Shown here: piece after piece, positions 16,906 through 25,417 of the stretch
Numbering within the stretch: the first letter of the stretch is position 1
Layout: every line of letters starts with the position of its first letter
From: a virus
Length of the DNA: 64,000 bases
Reading direction: 5' to 3' (one strand)
IMG/VR virus record: IMGVR_UViG_3300044821_000131
Coordinates: 62,001 to 126,000 of that record
Made by a program: the position numbers and the translations under genes
Notes under the pieces: generated by a model
Seen by the model: only the letters and a program-made list of their open reading frames with translations
Told to the model about the DNA's origin: nothing
Databases searched by the model: none

Positions 16906-17693
16906 ACCTATATCTAAAAGATTCAGACGGTAATTGGAAATCACACAGCTACGAAACGTTATCCGATTTGGCCAATGAGTTTGCCAAACGTAACATAAAA
17001 ATCGGCAATGACGTGACGATCGGCGATTACGTGGCGCTCGGCAATGACGTGACGATCGGCGATGACGTGATGATCGGCAATTACGTGAGGATCGGCAATC
17101 GCGTGACGATCGGCAATTTCGTGAAGATCGGCGATTACGTGACGATCGGCAATCGCGTGGCGATCGGCAATCGCGTGACGATCGGCAATGGCGTGACGAT
17201 CGACAATTACGTGACGATCGGCGATGACGTGACGATCGGCAATCGCGTGACGATCGGCGATTACGTGGCGCTCGGCAATGGCGTGACGATCGGCGATGAC
17301 GTGGCGATCGGCAATGACGTGAAGATCGGCAATGACGTGGAGATCGGCAATGACGTGAGGATCGGCAATCGCGTGATGATCGGCAACGACGTGGAGATCG
17401 GCGATGACGTGATGATCGGCGATTACGTGGTTATTCCCAAAGCTGCGAACGTCCAACTCCAATACGACTTAGTAGTTATCAACAACTTGGGATCCCGGAA
17501 CGCGGCCTTATCTGCTGTTAAAATCAAGGATATCATCCATGTCGCGACTGGGTGCTTCAGTGGCACGATTGATGAGTTTGAGAAGAGGGTAAAGGAAGTG
17601 CATGGGGAGAGTGAGCATGGGCAACAGTACGCTATGGCTTTAACTTACATTCATTCGAGGTTGGGTCGTAAAACAAGAGCTCGGAAGAAATAG
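16902..17693 (+). CDS. hexapeptide-repeat left-handed beta-helix protein
   Basis: 263 aa. After a 33-residue N-terminal segment, residues 34-177 consist of 24 consecutive hexapeptides of the form (I/L)-G-x-x-V-x, which at three per turn gives eight turns of a left-handed beta-helix. Such helices occur in acyltransferases, but here the repeats are uninterrupted with no catalytic loop, so a structural or binding role is more likely. A C-terminal domain of about 85 residues (FSGTIDEFEKRVKEVHGE) may cap or trimerise it. Encoded by 18-base DNA repeats (17001-17432). Confidence 0.8.
   Translation: MNLYLKDSDGNWKSHSYETLSDLANEFAKRNIKIGNDVTIGDYVALGNDVTIGDDVMIGNYVRIGNRVTIGNFVKIGDYVTIGNRVAIGNRVTIGNGVTIDNYVTIGDDVTIGNRVTIGDYVALGNGVTIGDDVAIGNDVKIGNDVEIGNDVRIGNRVMIGNDVEIGDDVMIGDYVVIPKAANVQLQYDLVVINNLGSRNAALSAVKIKDIIHVATGCFSGTIDEFEKRVKEVHGESEHGQQYAMALTYIHSRLGRKTRARKK
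17001..17432 (+). repeat. 18-bp coding repeat, 24 units
   Basis: Units close to ATCGGCAATGACGTGACG, one per hexapeptide. Variation is concentrated at the second half of each unit (the x residues), while ATCGGC is nearly fixed. The similarity makes unequal recombination likely. Confidence 0.9.
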
Positions 17694-17743
17694 CTTGGCT
17701 CGCGGACTACGATTGATTACAACGAATCTGAATCGTAAAAGTG

Positions 17744-17780
17744 TCCCGCCTGGACTTCGGTTCAGGCGGGATATTCTTTT
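17744..17780 (+). terminator. rho-independent terminator with UUCG tetraloop
   Basis: Twelve-pair stem TCCCGCCTGGAC/GTTCAGGCGGGA closed by a C(TTCG)G tetraloop, followed by TATTCTTTTT. Lies 50 bases after the beta-helix gene. Confidence 0.9.
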
Positions 17781-17793
17781 TGTTAGCTATCAG

Positions 17794-17822
17794 TTGACAA
17801 AGTGTTTCAGGTAACCGATAGT
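17794..17822 (+). promoter_or_regulatory. sigma70-type promoter
   Basis: TTGACA (17794-17799), 17-base spacer, GATAGT (17817-17822). It lies between a terminator and the next gene, a position expected of a real promoter. Transcription would start near 17829, just before an ATG at 17831. Confidence 0.65.
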
Positions 17823-17905
17823 CTGATCGCATGTCGGAAAATAAACATCACCTGATACGACATCACTCGTGGCAGGGAACAATAAATGAAAGGTTAAAAT
17901 ACATT

Positions 17906-18178
17906 ATGAGCGCACTCGATGATCTGAAAATAGCCACTCAAGGCTTGGTTGCTGAAGCCTCTGCCGTCGCCGCCGCGGTCCTTGCTCTGAATAACACGAT
18001 TGCCTCGTTGCAGGCCCAACTCGCCGCTCCGCAGATCGACCCCGCAGCTGTCGAAGCCGAAGTCGCCCAAATCCAAAGCGTCACCGCCTCGTTGCAAGCC
18101 GCAATTACCCCGGCTGCCACTCCGGCACCCGCCGCAGTCACAACGCCCACTACTCCAGATCCAGCCGCCAGTAACTAA
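17906..18178 (+). CDS. Ala-rich coiled-coil protein
   Basis: 90 aa from ATG 17906; an in-frame ATG at 17831, just eight bases past the -10 box, would add 25 residues (His/Arg-rich) from a leaderless message. Residues about 5-70 show heptad spacing with Ala, Leu and Ile, then an Ala/Pro/Thr-rich tail. It has its own promoter and terminator, so it is a single-gene unit. Possibly a phasin-like or structural helical protein; function unknown. Confidence 0.65.
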   Translation: MSALDDLKIATQGLVAEASAVAAAVLALNNTIASLQAQLAAPQIDPAAVEAEVAQIQSVTASLQAAITPAATPAPAAVTTPTTPDPAASN

Positions 18179-18196
18179 TTTGTGGGGATCGAAATC

Positions 18197-18231
18197 AACA
18201 GCGTTCAGAATCATATCTGAACGCTGTTTTT
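18197..18231 (+). terminator. rho-independent terminator
   Basis: Perfect 13-pair stem AACAGCGTTCAGA/TCTGAACGCTGTT with a 6-base loop, then TTTT. It lies 18 bases after the coiled-coil gene. Confidence 0.92.
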
Positions 18232-18275
18232 GCTTGTGAGACTCGAATATCGCCGATACTATGCCCGTGACATTT

Positions 18276-18938
18276 ATGAAAAAACATCTCGTACCGTGCC
18301 TGATCACTTTCGTTCTGTTTCTCTCGTTGTCCGCGAAAGCCGTATACCAACCACCCGAATACAGTGTGCTGCCTCTCGGCCTTTATACGGATGTGCTCGG
18401 AGTGGTGCATAACGGATTCAATGGCGGCACGAACAATTTCGCCGCTTCGACGGCAACTACCTTTACCCAAACGGTGCTGATCACCAATAACCTACCGTAT
18501 CAGTACACCACCAATTATCCGGATACGAACAAATATGACAATCTGATTGGCCAGTTTACCTATCCGCCCACACAGGTTACGGTGACCAATCCCGTAGTTT
18601 ATACCTACTTTCCTTTACTACAGGATGTGCGCAACTACTCATCCTTCGGCGTGGTATGGTCTTATAGTCTCATGGGATCCGGTACGTCAGCTTGTACACT
18701 CAATTACGATACGTCGGGTGATACTGTCAACTGGCAGACAAATGCTGGATCGATCACATTGTTGGCGAACGGTACGAGCAAGGTGACCACCAATGCCACA
18801 ATCAACATCGGCCTATTCGGGTGGGTCCGATTCACCGGTATTTCTAACACCCTTAACTCCGCAGCGGGTACGAATAACATCATCCAGATCATACTGAAAC
18901 CGAATCAAAGTGGTCCGCCCCCAATGTCCAACAATTAA
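18276..18938 (+). CDS. exported protein of unknown function
   Basis: 220 aa. Sec signal peptide MKKHLVPCLITFVLFLSLSAKA, probably cut before VYQPP. An ATG at 18261 would add five residues. The mature part is Asn/Thr/Tyr-rich with strand patterns like the other exported proteins here. The stop abuts the next ATG. Confidence 0.65.
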   Translation: MKKHLVPCLITFVLFLSLSAKAVYQPPEYSVLPLGLYTDVLGVVHNGFNGGTNNFAASTATTFTQTVLITNNLPYQYTTNYPDTNKYDNLIGQFTYPPTQVTVTNPVVYTYFPLLQDVRNYSSFGVVWSYSLMGSGTSACTLNYDTSGDTVNWQTNAGSITLLANGTSKVTTNATINIGLFGWVRFTGISNTLNSAAGTNNIIQIILKPNQSGPPPMSNN

Positions 18939-20609
18939 ATGCCAATCGCTGACAAAATACCGCTCTCGCGACTGCTCGCCTACGGCGCTGGCGGCGTAGG
19001 CCTCGCGGCACTCGAGAACCGCTACATCGGCAACAATCTACCGCCCGAACTCAAAACCGTTAACGGCGTGATCGGCGCCACCACCGGTGCCATGCTGGCC
19101 TCCCATAACCCGGCCATGCAAACCGCCGCCCTCGGCTCCATCCCGTTGAAAGAAATGGCCCTGTTCGGTATCGGTGGTATGGATCGCTTCCGCCGAGCCC
19201 AGCAAGGCTTGGTCGATACCAACCTGCAGACAGCCCGCCTCAATCAAGATACGGCTCGGACTACAGCCAATGACGCAAGCAGCCGTAAAGCCATGGCCCT
19301 GGCCTTTCTGTTGCCAGCCCTAGCCGTCGGTGGCGGCGTGGCAGCCAATTCCTATATGAATTGGAAGAAGCAGCACCACAAGACGAATCCACGATTTCAG
19401 ACCCTAGCGTCCTCCGGTAAACCTCGGTCCAGTCAACGCATTCGATTGGACATTCCGCCGTCGGCATTACCCCGATCATTCTTTCAATCGCTGGGCCGCG
19501 CCACCAACGACCCCCGGGATTATACTCGATTGCAAGGTAAGGACAATGAGATGACCGTGCAGGCCAGTGAGAAGGCCCCCTCGGTAACCATGCCCGAGGT
19601 TGTGAAACAGCTTAAAGACGAACAGAAACATCTACCACTGGTGAAAGGTAAACGCGCGGAGATCCTGAAACAGGCCTACGATAGCGGCCAACGCCCCAGC
19701 CTCGCCCGAACACTCGGCGGACTCGCTTGGGGCGCCACCGGTATCCCAATGGCCCAGAATGCCTGGCGTGAGGCCGGATATGGCCTCAATACCCTCCAGC
19801 AGGGCGATTATCACGACGCCAAGCGCTACGGCATGTCTAGCGCTGCCAACGCCGCATTGGCCCTGATTGCTCTGCGTTTCAACATGCCGTTGGCAGCCAA
19901 GCTGTTTGGTAAGGCACGTATCGGTGGCGTGCTCCGTAACGATATGGCGCGTCAGGGGCTGGCACGATTTAACCCTCTGGGTAAGGGCCAGTGGAGTGAA
20001 TTTCCGACGGCTGCACGCTTCGCCAACAAGTGGGGTCTTGGTCATCAGCTCGGACCGACGCATCTCAGTCCCGACGCGCCGATGCAAGGATTCACTTCGG
20101 CTCCGGGTGGATACATCACGGGCGCTGATCGTATGGCTCGTCGCAGCGCGTTGGGCCTTAATACCCGATCACCAATCAATCGCGCCTTGGATATCCATGG
20201 TGCCTACGATCCACAGCGTTATGCGTGGTCGAACCCGACAACTTCTAATCCTTTATTCCGCAAGCTGTTGTCCACCGGTGATCCGAAGACGTTGCCAGGT
20301 CACGCGATCAATCTGTTGCGCTATGGCGCTAATCGCGGTGTGAATGCCATGTATGCCGGTAAACAGTTTATGAAACGATGGCCAAATCTTACGGGGTCAT
20401 TGGCATTACCGGCCGTAGGCGCCGTGGGTGTTGAGGCGGATCGGTATCAACAGGAGCAAGAACGCGGCAATCAGCCTGGGTTCTTGGATTCGTCACGCAA
20501 TGCACCTTCGGGGAACTACATGCCGGCGAGCACGATGTTCGGTAACATGATCGGAGCTTTTGGTGGTGGTGGTCCAATGCAGCCCCTACGCGCGCAGCTG
20601 GGAGGTTAA
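18939..20609 (+). CDS. large Gly/Ala-rich protein, putative virion protein
   Basis: 556 aa. Several Gly/Ala-rich hydrophobic helices (for example residues 12-25 and 118-138) alternate with basic, Arg-rich stretches. The style resembles the C-terminal parts of the 3953 protein and the small Gly-rich proteins at 46-59 kb, and would fit a virion or ejected protein. No enzyme motif is visible. It is directly followed by the poly-Thr fibre gene. Confidence 0.55.
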   Translation: MPIADKIPLSRLLAYGAGGVGLAALENRYIGNNLPPELKTVNGVIGATTGAMLASHNPAMQTAALGSIPLKEMALFGIGGMDRFRRAQQGLVDTNLQTARLNQDTARTTANDASSRKAMALAFLLPALAVGGGVAANSYMNWKKQHHKTNPRFQTLASSGKPRSSQRIRLDIPPSALPRSFFQSLGRATNDPRDYTRLQGKDNEMTVQASEKAPSVTMPEVVKQLKDEQKHLPLVKGKRAEILKQAYDSGQRPSLARTLGGLAWGATGIPMAQNAWREAGYGLNTLQQGDYHDAKRYGMSSAANAALALIALRFNMPLAAKLFGKARIGGVLRNDMARQGLARFNPLGKGQWSEFPTAARFANKWGLGHQLGPTHLSPDAPMQGFTSAPGGYITGADRMARRSALGLNTRSPINRALDIHGAYDPQRYAWSNPTTSNPLFRKLLSTGDPKTLPGHAINLLRYGANRGVNAMYAGKQFMKRWPNLTGSLALPAVGAVGVEADRYQQEQERGNQPGFLDSSRNAPSGNYMPASTMFGNMIGAFGGGGPMQPLRAQLGG

Positions 20610-20615
20610 ACTCTC

Positions 20616-21902
20616 ATGCCAAGCTATGCATTCAAGTGGGATCCTTCGACCGGCACCTTCAGCCTTCCTACCGGTGACCAAGTTGCTGTGCCCGTTGCGC
20701 CGTCGAATCTTGTAGCCTTGGCGGTGTCCACTACAGCTATCGTTCTCACATGGAATCCTTCTCCGACGGCGAACGTAACCTATCTGGTCTATAGGAGTCC
20801 GAATGCCTCGTTCACACCCGGCACGGATACTTTGGTAGCATCTGGATTAAGAACTACGACTTTTACCGATACTGGCCTCGCACCAAGTACAATCTATTAT
20901 TACTACGTGGCGGCAATAGTGGTGGATTACGGCTCGGTTCTATCATTGTTGAGTAATGAGGGTTGGTCGCAAACGGTGTACACAACTACCACCACTACGA
21001 CAACCACTACAACGACAACCACGACAACCACTACTACGACGACCACGCCTACGACGACCACGACGACTACTACGGCTGGTACAACCACTACAACCACCAC
21101 CACTACCACCACCACTACCACCACCACCACTACAACCACCACCACCACCACTACCACGACCACCACGACCACCACGACCACCACCACCACCACCACTACA
21201 ACGACCACCACCACGACCACCACGGCACCGCCAGATCCTATTTTATGGATGAAGGGCGATGTTGGTTTATATAAGGATCTGGGTGTGACTCTGGCTACTG
21301 TGGGTGGGGATGCAATCGAACAATGGAACGACCAAAGCGGCAGCAACAACAACTTGACACAACTCACTCTTGCACACAGACCTTATTATAATATAGCTTC
21401 TGGTAGTCCTTATAATGGAAAGCAGTTCCCAGGTTTCAGTCTGGTACTCGGAAATAATGGCAACTTAACCAAATCCCCATTTATTTTGAATCAGCCGTTC
21501 ACCGTGATGTTTAACGTAGATCTTCCATCGCTCGGCTCGCATTGGTATCCGTTTGGCTCGATTGATAATACAAAGTACATAGCTGTAAGCGGTGCTTACC
21601 AAACTATCACAGTTAATTTCGGAACGCCGTTGATCGCAGCGTCGGTTAATCCGATTGGTGTAATATCGGTTGTAGTAAATGGTGCAAGTTCTAAAATAAG
21701 ACTTAATGGAGTGGATGTCGCTACTGGTAACGTTGGAAGTTTAGGACTTACTGATTTATTGGTGGGAACTACAGACTTCCCGCAAACTTTGGGCACGAAT
21801 CCCTATTTGTTGGAAATGATAGTGCATTCCGTGCGGTCTTCTGACTCCGACATCTCGGCGTTTGAGGCTTACGTGAAATCCAAATGGAACTGGCCGCACT
21901 GA
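20616..21902 (+). CDS. fibronectin III, poly-Thr, LamG-like surface/fibre protein
   Basis: 428 aa. Residues about 30-120 form a fibronectin type III domain (PSNLVAL..., VLTWNPSP, TYLVYRS, TFTDTGLAPSTIYYYYVAA). Residues 123-203 are almost only Thr (two short breaks: one Pro, one Ala-Gly). Residues about 207-428 resemble a LamG/concanavalin-like domain (ILWMKGDVG, WNDQSGSNNNLTQ). This is the shape of an extended fibre with a carbohydrate-binding head on a mucin-like stalk. No signal peptide is present, so it is more likely a virion component than a secreted protein. The poly-Thr stalk would be an ideal O-glycan acceptor for the next gene product (inference). Confidence 0.75.
   Translation: MPSYAFKWDPSTGTFSLPTGDQVAVPVAPSNLVALAVSTTAIVLTWNPSPTANVTYLVYRSPNASFTPGTDTLVASGLRTTTFTDTGLAPSTIYYYYVAAIVVDYGSVLSLLSNEGWSQTVYTTTTTTTTTTTTTTTTTTTTTTPTTTTTTTTAGTTTTTTTTTTTTTTTTTTTTTTTTTTTTTTTTTTTTTTTTTTTTTTTTAPPDPILWMKGDVGLYKDLGVTLATVGGDAIEQWNDQSGSNNNLTQLTLAHRPYYNIASGSPYNGKQFPGFSLVLGNNGNLTKSPFILNQPFTVMFNVDLPSLGSHWYPFGSIDNTKYIAVSGAYQTITVNFGTPLIAASVNPIGVISVVVNGASSKIRLNGVDVATGNVGSLGLTDLLVGTTDFPQTLGTNPYLLEMIVHSVRSSDSDISAFEAYVKSKWNWPH
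20982..21224 (+). repeat. ACN codon run, poly-Thr tract
   Basis: 81 codons, nearly all ACC, ACA, ACT or ACG in mixed order. The mixed codons argue for selection on Thr itself and against simple recent slippage. Other frames give His/Tyr/Asn or poly-Val antisense products that are shadows. Confidence 0.95.
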
Positions 21903-21904
21903 CT

Positions 21905-21933
21905 TTGAAAATTAACCATTGCGCGTTCATAAT
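21905..21933 (+). promoter_or_regulatory. possible sigma70-type promoter
   Basis: TTGAAA (21905-21910), 17-base spacer, CATAAT (21928-21933), in the 51-base gap before the first glycosyltransferase gene. No terminator is visible just upstream, so support is moderate. Confidence 0.4.
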
Positions 21934-21953
21934 TCCCGTGCGAGTCTTTCCTC

Positions 21954-23180
21954 ATGTGTGATCACTCACGATTCGAAATTCATGCCACCGTTGATCGTCA
22001 AGTACACGATCAAAAACTCAAATCCCTAAATCTTAAACTCGCCGTCAAATGCGTCGACTGCGGTCAAGAATTCTATGTGGCCGGCACCGCACCGGACCTG
22101 ATACTTAAAGAAAGAGAACCAGATGGCACAGTCCACACCTACGCCGCCACCCGTACCTTGCCCGTACTCGACGTGGCATCCTCCATCACGCCACTGCCTC
22201 CGCTGAGCATCATCATACCCGTGCTCAACGATAAGGATGAGGCCAATGCAACAATTCGATCAATCCGCGCAACCTCGCCGCCGGATGTGGAAATTATCGT
22301 GGTCGACGATGCCTCAGACAACGTCCTGGTGATCGAGGATAAGTCCGCACGCCTGATTCGATACAAACAACGTATAGGTGCTGGAGCTGCACGCCACGCG
22401 GGGGCATTCGAAGCCAAAGCGCCCTACTTGCTGTTGCTCGACGCGCATATGCGCTTTGATCCCGGGTGGTATGAGCCGGCCATGGCACGTCTTCGTAATA
22501 CTAAACTGAACGTCGTGTGGTGTGCTGCTTGTATGGGCCTTAGCGAGGAAAATATGGAGCTGACGCCACATACGCCGATGTACACTGGTGCTGATCTGAT
22601 CTTCTGGGACCCGATTACCAAGCGGGTGTTCGAAGGCGTGTGGCGTCCGGAGGTTCAACACGCGGACGACTATGAGATTCAGTGTTTGATGGGTGCTTGT
22701 TACTTTATGCGTCGCGATTGGTTCTTTCACATTCATGGTCTTGAGTGGAACAGGAAATGGGGCAGCGAAGAACCTTTTCTCTCGTTGAAGACTTGGCTGG
22801 CCGGCGGAACAGTGCGTCTGATGAAGAGCGTCAAGATCGGCCACAAGTTCCGCAATTCCACCCCGTACTCGACCGAGCTGTCCAGCATACTGTACAATAA
22901 GATCCGGGCGATGAAGGAACTGCTGCCCGACGAGCTGTACCAGTTTCTGCTCGCCAAGATCCCGGATGACAAAAACAAGTTTAGTGCTTTACAGCAAGTG
23001 AAATTCAGCGACGCGGACATCACTGAGGAGCAGGCATACTATAAAAAGATTTTCACACATGATGTGTACTGGTTCTTCGAGAAGTTCGGGATTAAGAATC
23101 CGCTTGACGAAACTAAGCTCGATGGTAATGTAACTTTGAGTGGCGGGTTGGCGCAGCCTGGCAGCGCGCAAGTCTCATAA
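21954..23180 (+). CDS. GT-A glycosyltransferase related to polypeptide GalNAc-transferases
   Basis: 408 aa. Residues 1-45 form a zinc-ribbon-like module (C2, H4, C33, C36) seen in small phage proteins. Residues 84-330 are a GT2/GT27-type domain: SIIIPVLND, IIVVDDAS, then LLLDAHMRF with the metal-binding D163-x-H165, WGSEEPF (269-275) and GHKFRNSTPY (296-305). The last three correspond to DxH, WGGEN and the metal-ligand GHxFR...TPY of ppGalNAc-transferases, which attach GalNAc to Ser/Thr. No ricin-type lectin domain is present. It follows the poly-Thr fibre gene and starts a sugar-transfer cassette. The last codons come from an overlapping tRNA, and its stop lies in the anticodon loop. The donor sugar is not predictable. 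Confidence 0.75.
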   Translation: MCDHSRFEIHATVDRQVHDQKLKSLNLKLAVKCVDCGQEFYVAGTAPDLILKEREPDGTVHTYAATRTLPVLDVASSITPLPPLSIIIPVLNDKDEANATIRSIRATSPPDVEIIVVDDASDNVLVIEDKSARLIRYKQRIGAGAARHAGAFEAKAPYLLLLDAHMRFDPGWYEPAMARLRNTKLNVVWCAACMGLSEENMELTPHTPMYTGADLIFWDPITKRVFEGVWRPEVQHADDYEIQCLMGACYFMRRDWFFHIHGLEWNRKWGSEEPFLSLKTWLAGGTVRLMKSVKIGHKFRNSTPYSTELSSILYNKIRAMKELLPDELYQFLLAKIPDDKNKFSALQQVKFSDADITEEQAYYKKIFTHDVYWFFEKFGIKNPLDETKLDGNVTLSGGLAQPGSAQVS

Positions 23181-23218
23181 ACTTGAGGTCGTTGGTTCAA
23201 ATCCAACATCCGCTCCCA
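23142..23218 (+). tRNA. tRNA with CAT anticodon (Met, or Ile2)
   Basis: A 77-base cloverleaf: acceptor GGCGGGT/ATCCGCT (G-T at 1-72), D arm GCGC-AGCCTGGCA-GCGC, anticodon arm CAAGT-CTCATAA-ACTTG, T arm GTTGG-TTCAAAT-CCAAC, discriminator C and an encoded CCA. The anticodon stem lacks the three G-C pairs of initiators, so elongator Met or lysidine-modified Ile is more likely. It overlaps the end of the glycosyltransferase gene. Confidence 0.93.
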
Positions 23219-23596
23219 ATTTGCTGAGTGCTGGACTAGTGGGGTGGCTGCGACGGACATGCCCCTGCGCCGTTTCCATTACGGTGAATTTTACGGCCCG
23301 TCGACGGTAGCTTGGTACAAGCAAGTTATCGCCAGCACCAGCAAACCCTCTGCCATATGCCCCCTCCGTAAAGTCCTATCTGATATCAAGTTATTCCCAA
23401 ATGCCTAGAGCTTATTGTCAGAAATACCTATATGTTCTTCTGACAGCTCATGTTGAAAACACGTATCTGTTTATACAACATACTTGTAGGTTTGTGCGTT
23501 TGCGGATTGGAGTGAAGGACGATACGATCCGCAATTTAATTTGACAGTACTTCTAGGCTGTGCGAGGTTGCCGCGTCACTGGTTCCTATTAAAACT
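23219..23596. other. intergenic stretch with two hairpins
   Basis: No gene seen. Two inverted repeats: TGTCAGAA/TTCTGACA (23416-23445) and TGCGGAT/ATCCGCA (23501-23533, followed by ATTTAATTT). A TTGACA at about 23551 has no good -10 partner. They may be processing or termination signals for the tRNA transcript. Confidence 0.5.
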
Positions 23597-23818
23597 ATGA
23601 GCAACGCATTCAGAACGGAATTGGCCGCGGCTATCAACAGGCACAGCAAAGAGAATGGCTCCGATACTCCGGACTACATTCTGGCGGAATACCTCGAACA
23701 CTGCCTGTACGTATTCGACCACGCCGTACATGCCCGGGAGATGTGGCGCCGCCCGACCGGCAACGTCTTGGATAACCTAAGTGTTCTTGGTAATCAAAGC
23801 ACATATTCAAATCGATGA
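23597..23818 (+). CDS. conserved small phage protein
   Basis: 73 aa. The pattern F-R-x-E-L-A..INRHSKENGSDTPDYILAEYLEHCL is familiar from many phages as a small protein of unknown role (helical, probably a dimer). It overlaps the next gene by 4 bases (ATGA). Confidence 0.7.
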   Translation: MSNAFRTELAAAINRHSKENGSDTPDYILAEYLEHCLYVFDHAVHAREMWRRPTGNVLDNLSVLGNQSTYSNR

Positions 23819-25143
23819 AACTACTTTCAATCTGTATAACCTCTTGGAATACCCGGCGCATGGTCGCCCGGAAACTGACTGCGATCGAGAGCGAGTTAAA
23901 AGACGTCGATTACGAAATCTTTGTTTACGAGCAAGGATCGGAAGATGATAGCGCCGAAATGTTACGCAATAGCCGGCGGCTTAACCAAAAGATACACGTG
24001 TTCTACGAGACCGAGAACAAAGGTCAGTGTATCTCTCGTAACTCAATGGCGTCAGCAGCCACCGGTGAGTTCATCCTGTTCTTGGATGGTGATATTGACC
24101 TCATCCCCGGCAGCATCAAAGCGATGCTTGATTTTTTACAGCACACCGATCGATCAATCGGAGCTGTGTGCTACGATGTAAAATCCGATACTCCGAATGA
24201 AGCTGACGCCACTAAAGCTGAGAATACAATTCTACTGGAAGATGTGGTGTTGACTCAGAGATTCATGTTCTTTCATTATGCCATGTGGCGCGCGGATACT
24301 GCTCTAAAGCATCCGTTACCTGAATTCGCGCCGTTCAATGGTCCAGGTTGGGGTTGTGAGGAAGATGCGGCACTGCTGTACACGCCGGGCACAACGACGG
24401 CCATTATAAAATATCGAAAGTTCTATCATGCCCGGGACCAGCGTTCCTTCAATTTTCTCGGTCAAGACGCCTTGGCCCGTAGTCGTGCCAAGCGCTGGGC
24501 CTCTCTTGCCTGTTTGAAGCAGTTGGACCCGCAGCAGATTAAAGAGTGCTTCGCCAGTCGTACCAGCCCCAATCTTGGCGGATTGCCAGCACACGTCGAA
24601 TTACCCGTTTCGAGTTTGACCTGCTCCGCAGCAATGTATGCCTTGGCGGAATACATGCCGTTTGATCATTCGGGTATGCCAAGTAAATTGGGACCGATTT
24701 GTATCGAGCATGAACTGGAGGTATTGAAAGTTGACAAATCTTTCGGGGTCAACAAGTCAACCAACAGGTGGATACCGAAGTCATGCAGCCCGATCTGGGT
24801 GTTGGCCAATGAGCCGGTGATCGCTACGAATCCGTCGAAACCGACATGCACCATACTTCGTGATCGATCGGTATGGTCATCATACGATCAGCTGCTCAAC
24901 GACGCGATCCACTGGTCGTTCTTTTATACAGACAATGTGCACATGCTGTTGCTGCTGTCACTGTCTGGAATACCGTGCGGTCTCATCGAGGACGTCAATG
25001 CTCCCGGCCGCAGGTTCGCGGTCCTCGACTACGGACTACTGCCCGACATGAACATCGATCAAGTCTTGGCCTTTAGATCGGTGGTGCAGCAACGTTGCTG
25101 TAGCCAAGTAATCATTCCTTTAACTAAAATGTTATCGATATAA
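23815..25143 (+). CDS. GT2 family glycosyltransferase
   Basis: 442 aa. N-terminal GT-A fold: LLSICITSWN, YEIFVYEQGSEDDS, ENKGQCISRNSMASAATGEFILFLDGDIDL, where DGD serves as the DxD metal and nucleotide-sugar site (residues about 92-94). A middle WGCEEDAAL gives a candidate catalytic acid region. The C-terminal 190 residues are not recognised and may bind the acceptor. Second transferase of the cassette; substrates unknown. Confidence 0.75.
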   Translation: MKLLSICITSWNTRRMVARKLTAIESELKDVDYEIFVYEQGSEDDSAEMLRNSRRLNQKIHVFYETENKGQCISRNSMASAATGEFILFLDGDIDLIPGSIKAMLDFLQHTDRSIGAVCYDVKSDTPNEADATKAENTILLEDVVLTQRFMFFHYAMWRADTALKHPLPEFAPFNGPGWGCEEDAALLYTPGTTTAIIKYRKFYHARDQRSFNFLGQDALARSRAKRWASLACLKQLDPQQIKECFASRTSPNLGGLPAHVELPVSSLTCSAAMYALAEYMPFDHSGMPSKLGPICIEHELEVLKVDKSFGVNKSTNRWIPKSCSPIWVLANEPVIATNPSKPTCTILRDRSVWSSYDQLLNDAIHWSFFYTDNVHMLLLLSLSGIPCGLIEDVNAPGRRFAVLDYGLLPDMNIDQVLAFRSVVQQRCCSQVIIPLTKMLSI

Positions 25144-25150
25144 AATTAAT

Positions 25151-25333
25151 ATGCCTGATAATAATTTCATCACGCCGCCGCCTTGCCAACGCCACAGTTG
25201 GGAGGTAGTGCGTACTGTGGCGCTGCGGTTCCCTTTACCCGGGGGATACTCGAGCAAAGTTTATCGTCCATTTGAGTACCTTCGTTGTCGACTGTGCGGC
25301 GAGGTATCGAGCCGGTGGAAGAAGATCGGATAA
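25151..25333 (+). CDS. small zinc-type protein
   Basis: 60 aa. C12, H14 and the CRLC pair near residues 47-50 could bind one zinc. It sits between glycosyltransferase genes with normal spacing. Function unknown. Confidence 0.5.
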   Translation: MPDNNFITPPPCQRHSWEVVRTVALRFPLPGGYSSKVYRPFEYLRCRLCGEVSSRWKKIG

Positions 25334-25336
25334 TCT

Positions 25337-25417
25337 ATGCCAGACTATTGGCCTATTGTCGTTGTGTTTCTCATCGGCCTATTCTGCGGCCTGTTTAAAA
25401 CTCGACAGAAATTATGA
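25337..25417 (+). CDS. 26-aa single-pass membrane peptide
   Basis: MPDYW followed by a hydrophobic segment VVVFLIGLFCGLF and a basic end KTRQKL, the make-up of a small inner-membrane peptide. It ends in an ATGA overlap with the next transferase gene, so it is probably translated. It might anchor or assist the sugar enzymes. Confidence 0.5.
   Translation: MPDYWPIVVVFLIGLFCGLFKTRQKL

Noticed and set aside
16959-17462. Minus-strand frame with HVIADRHAIAD repeats
   Set aside because: Mirror of the 18-bp repeats of the beta-helix gene, which is the sensible frame.
20963-21274. His/Tyr/Asn-rich and Pro-rich products in other frames of the ACN run
   Set aside because: They lack links to any domain, while the Thr frame joins two good domains on either side.
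23142-23218. Initiator tRNA assignment
   Set aside because: The D-loop resembles initiators, but the anticodon stem has no three G-C pairs and position 1-72 is G-T, so initiator identity is not supported.
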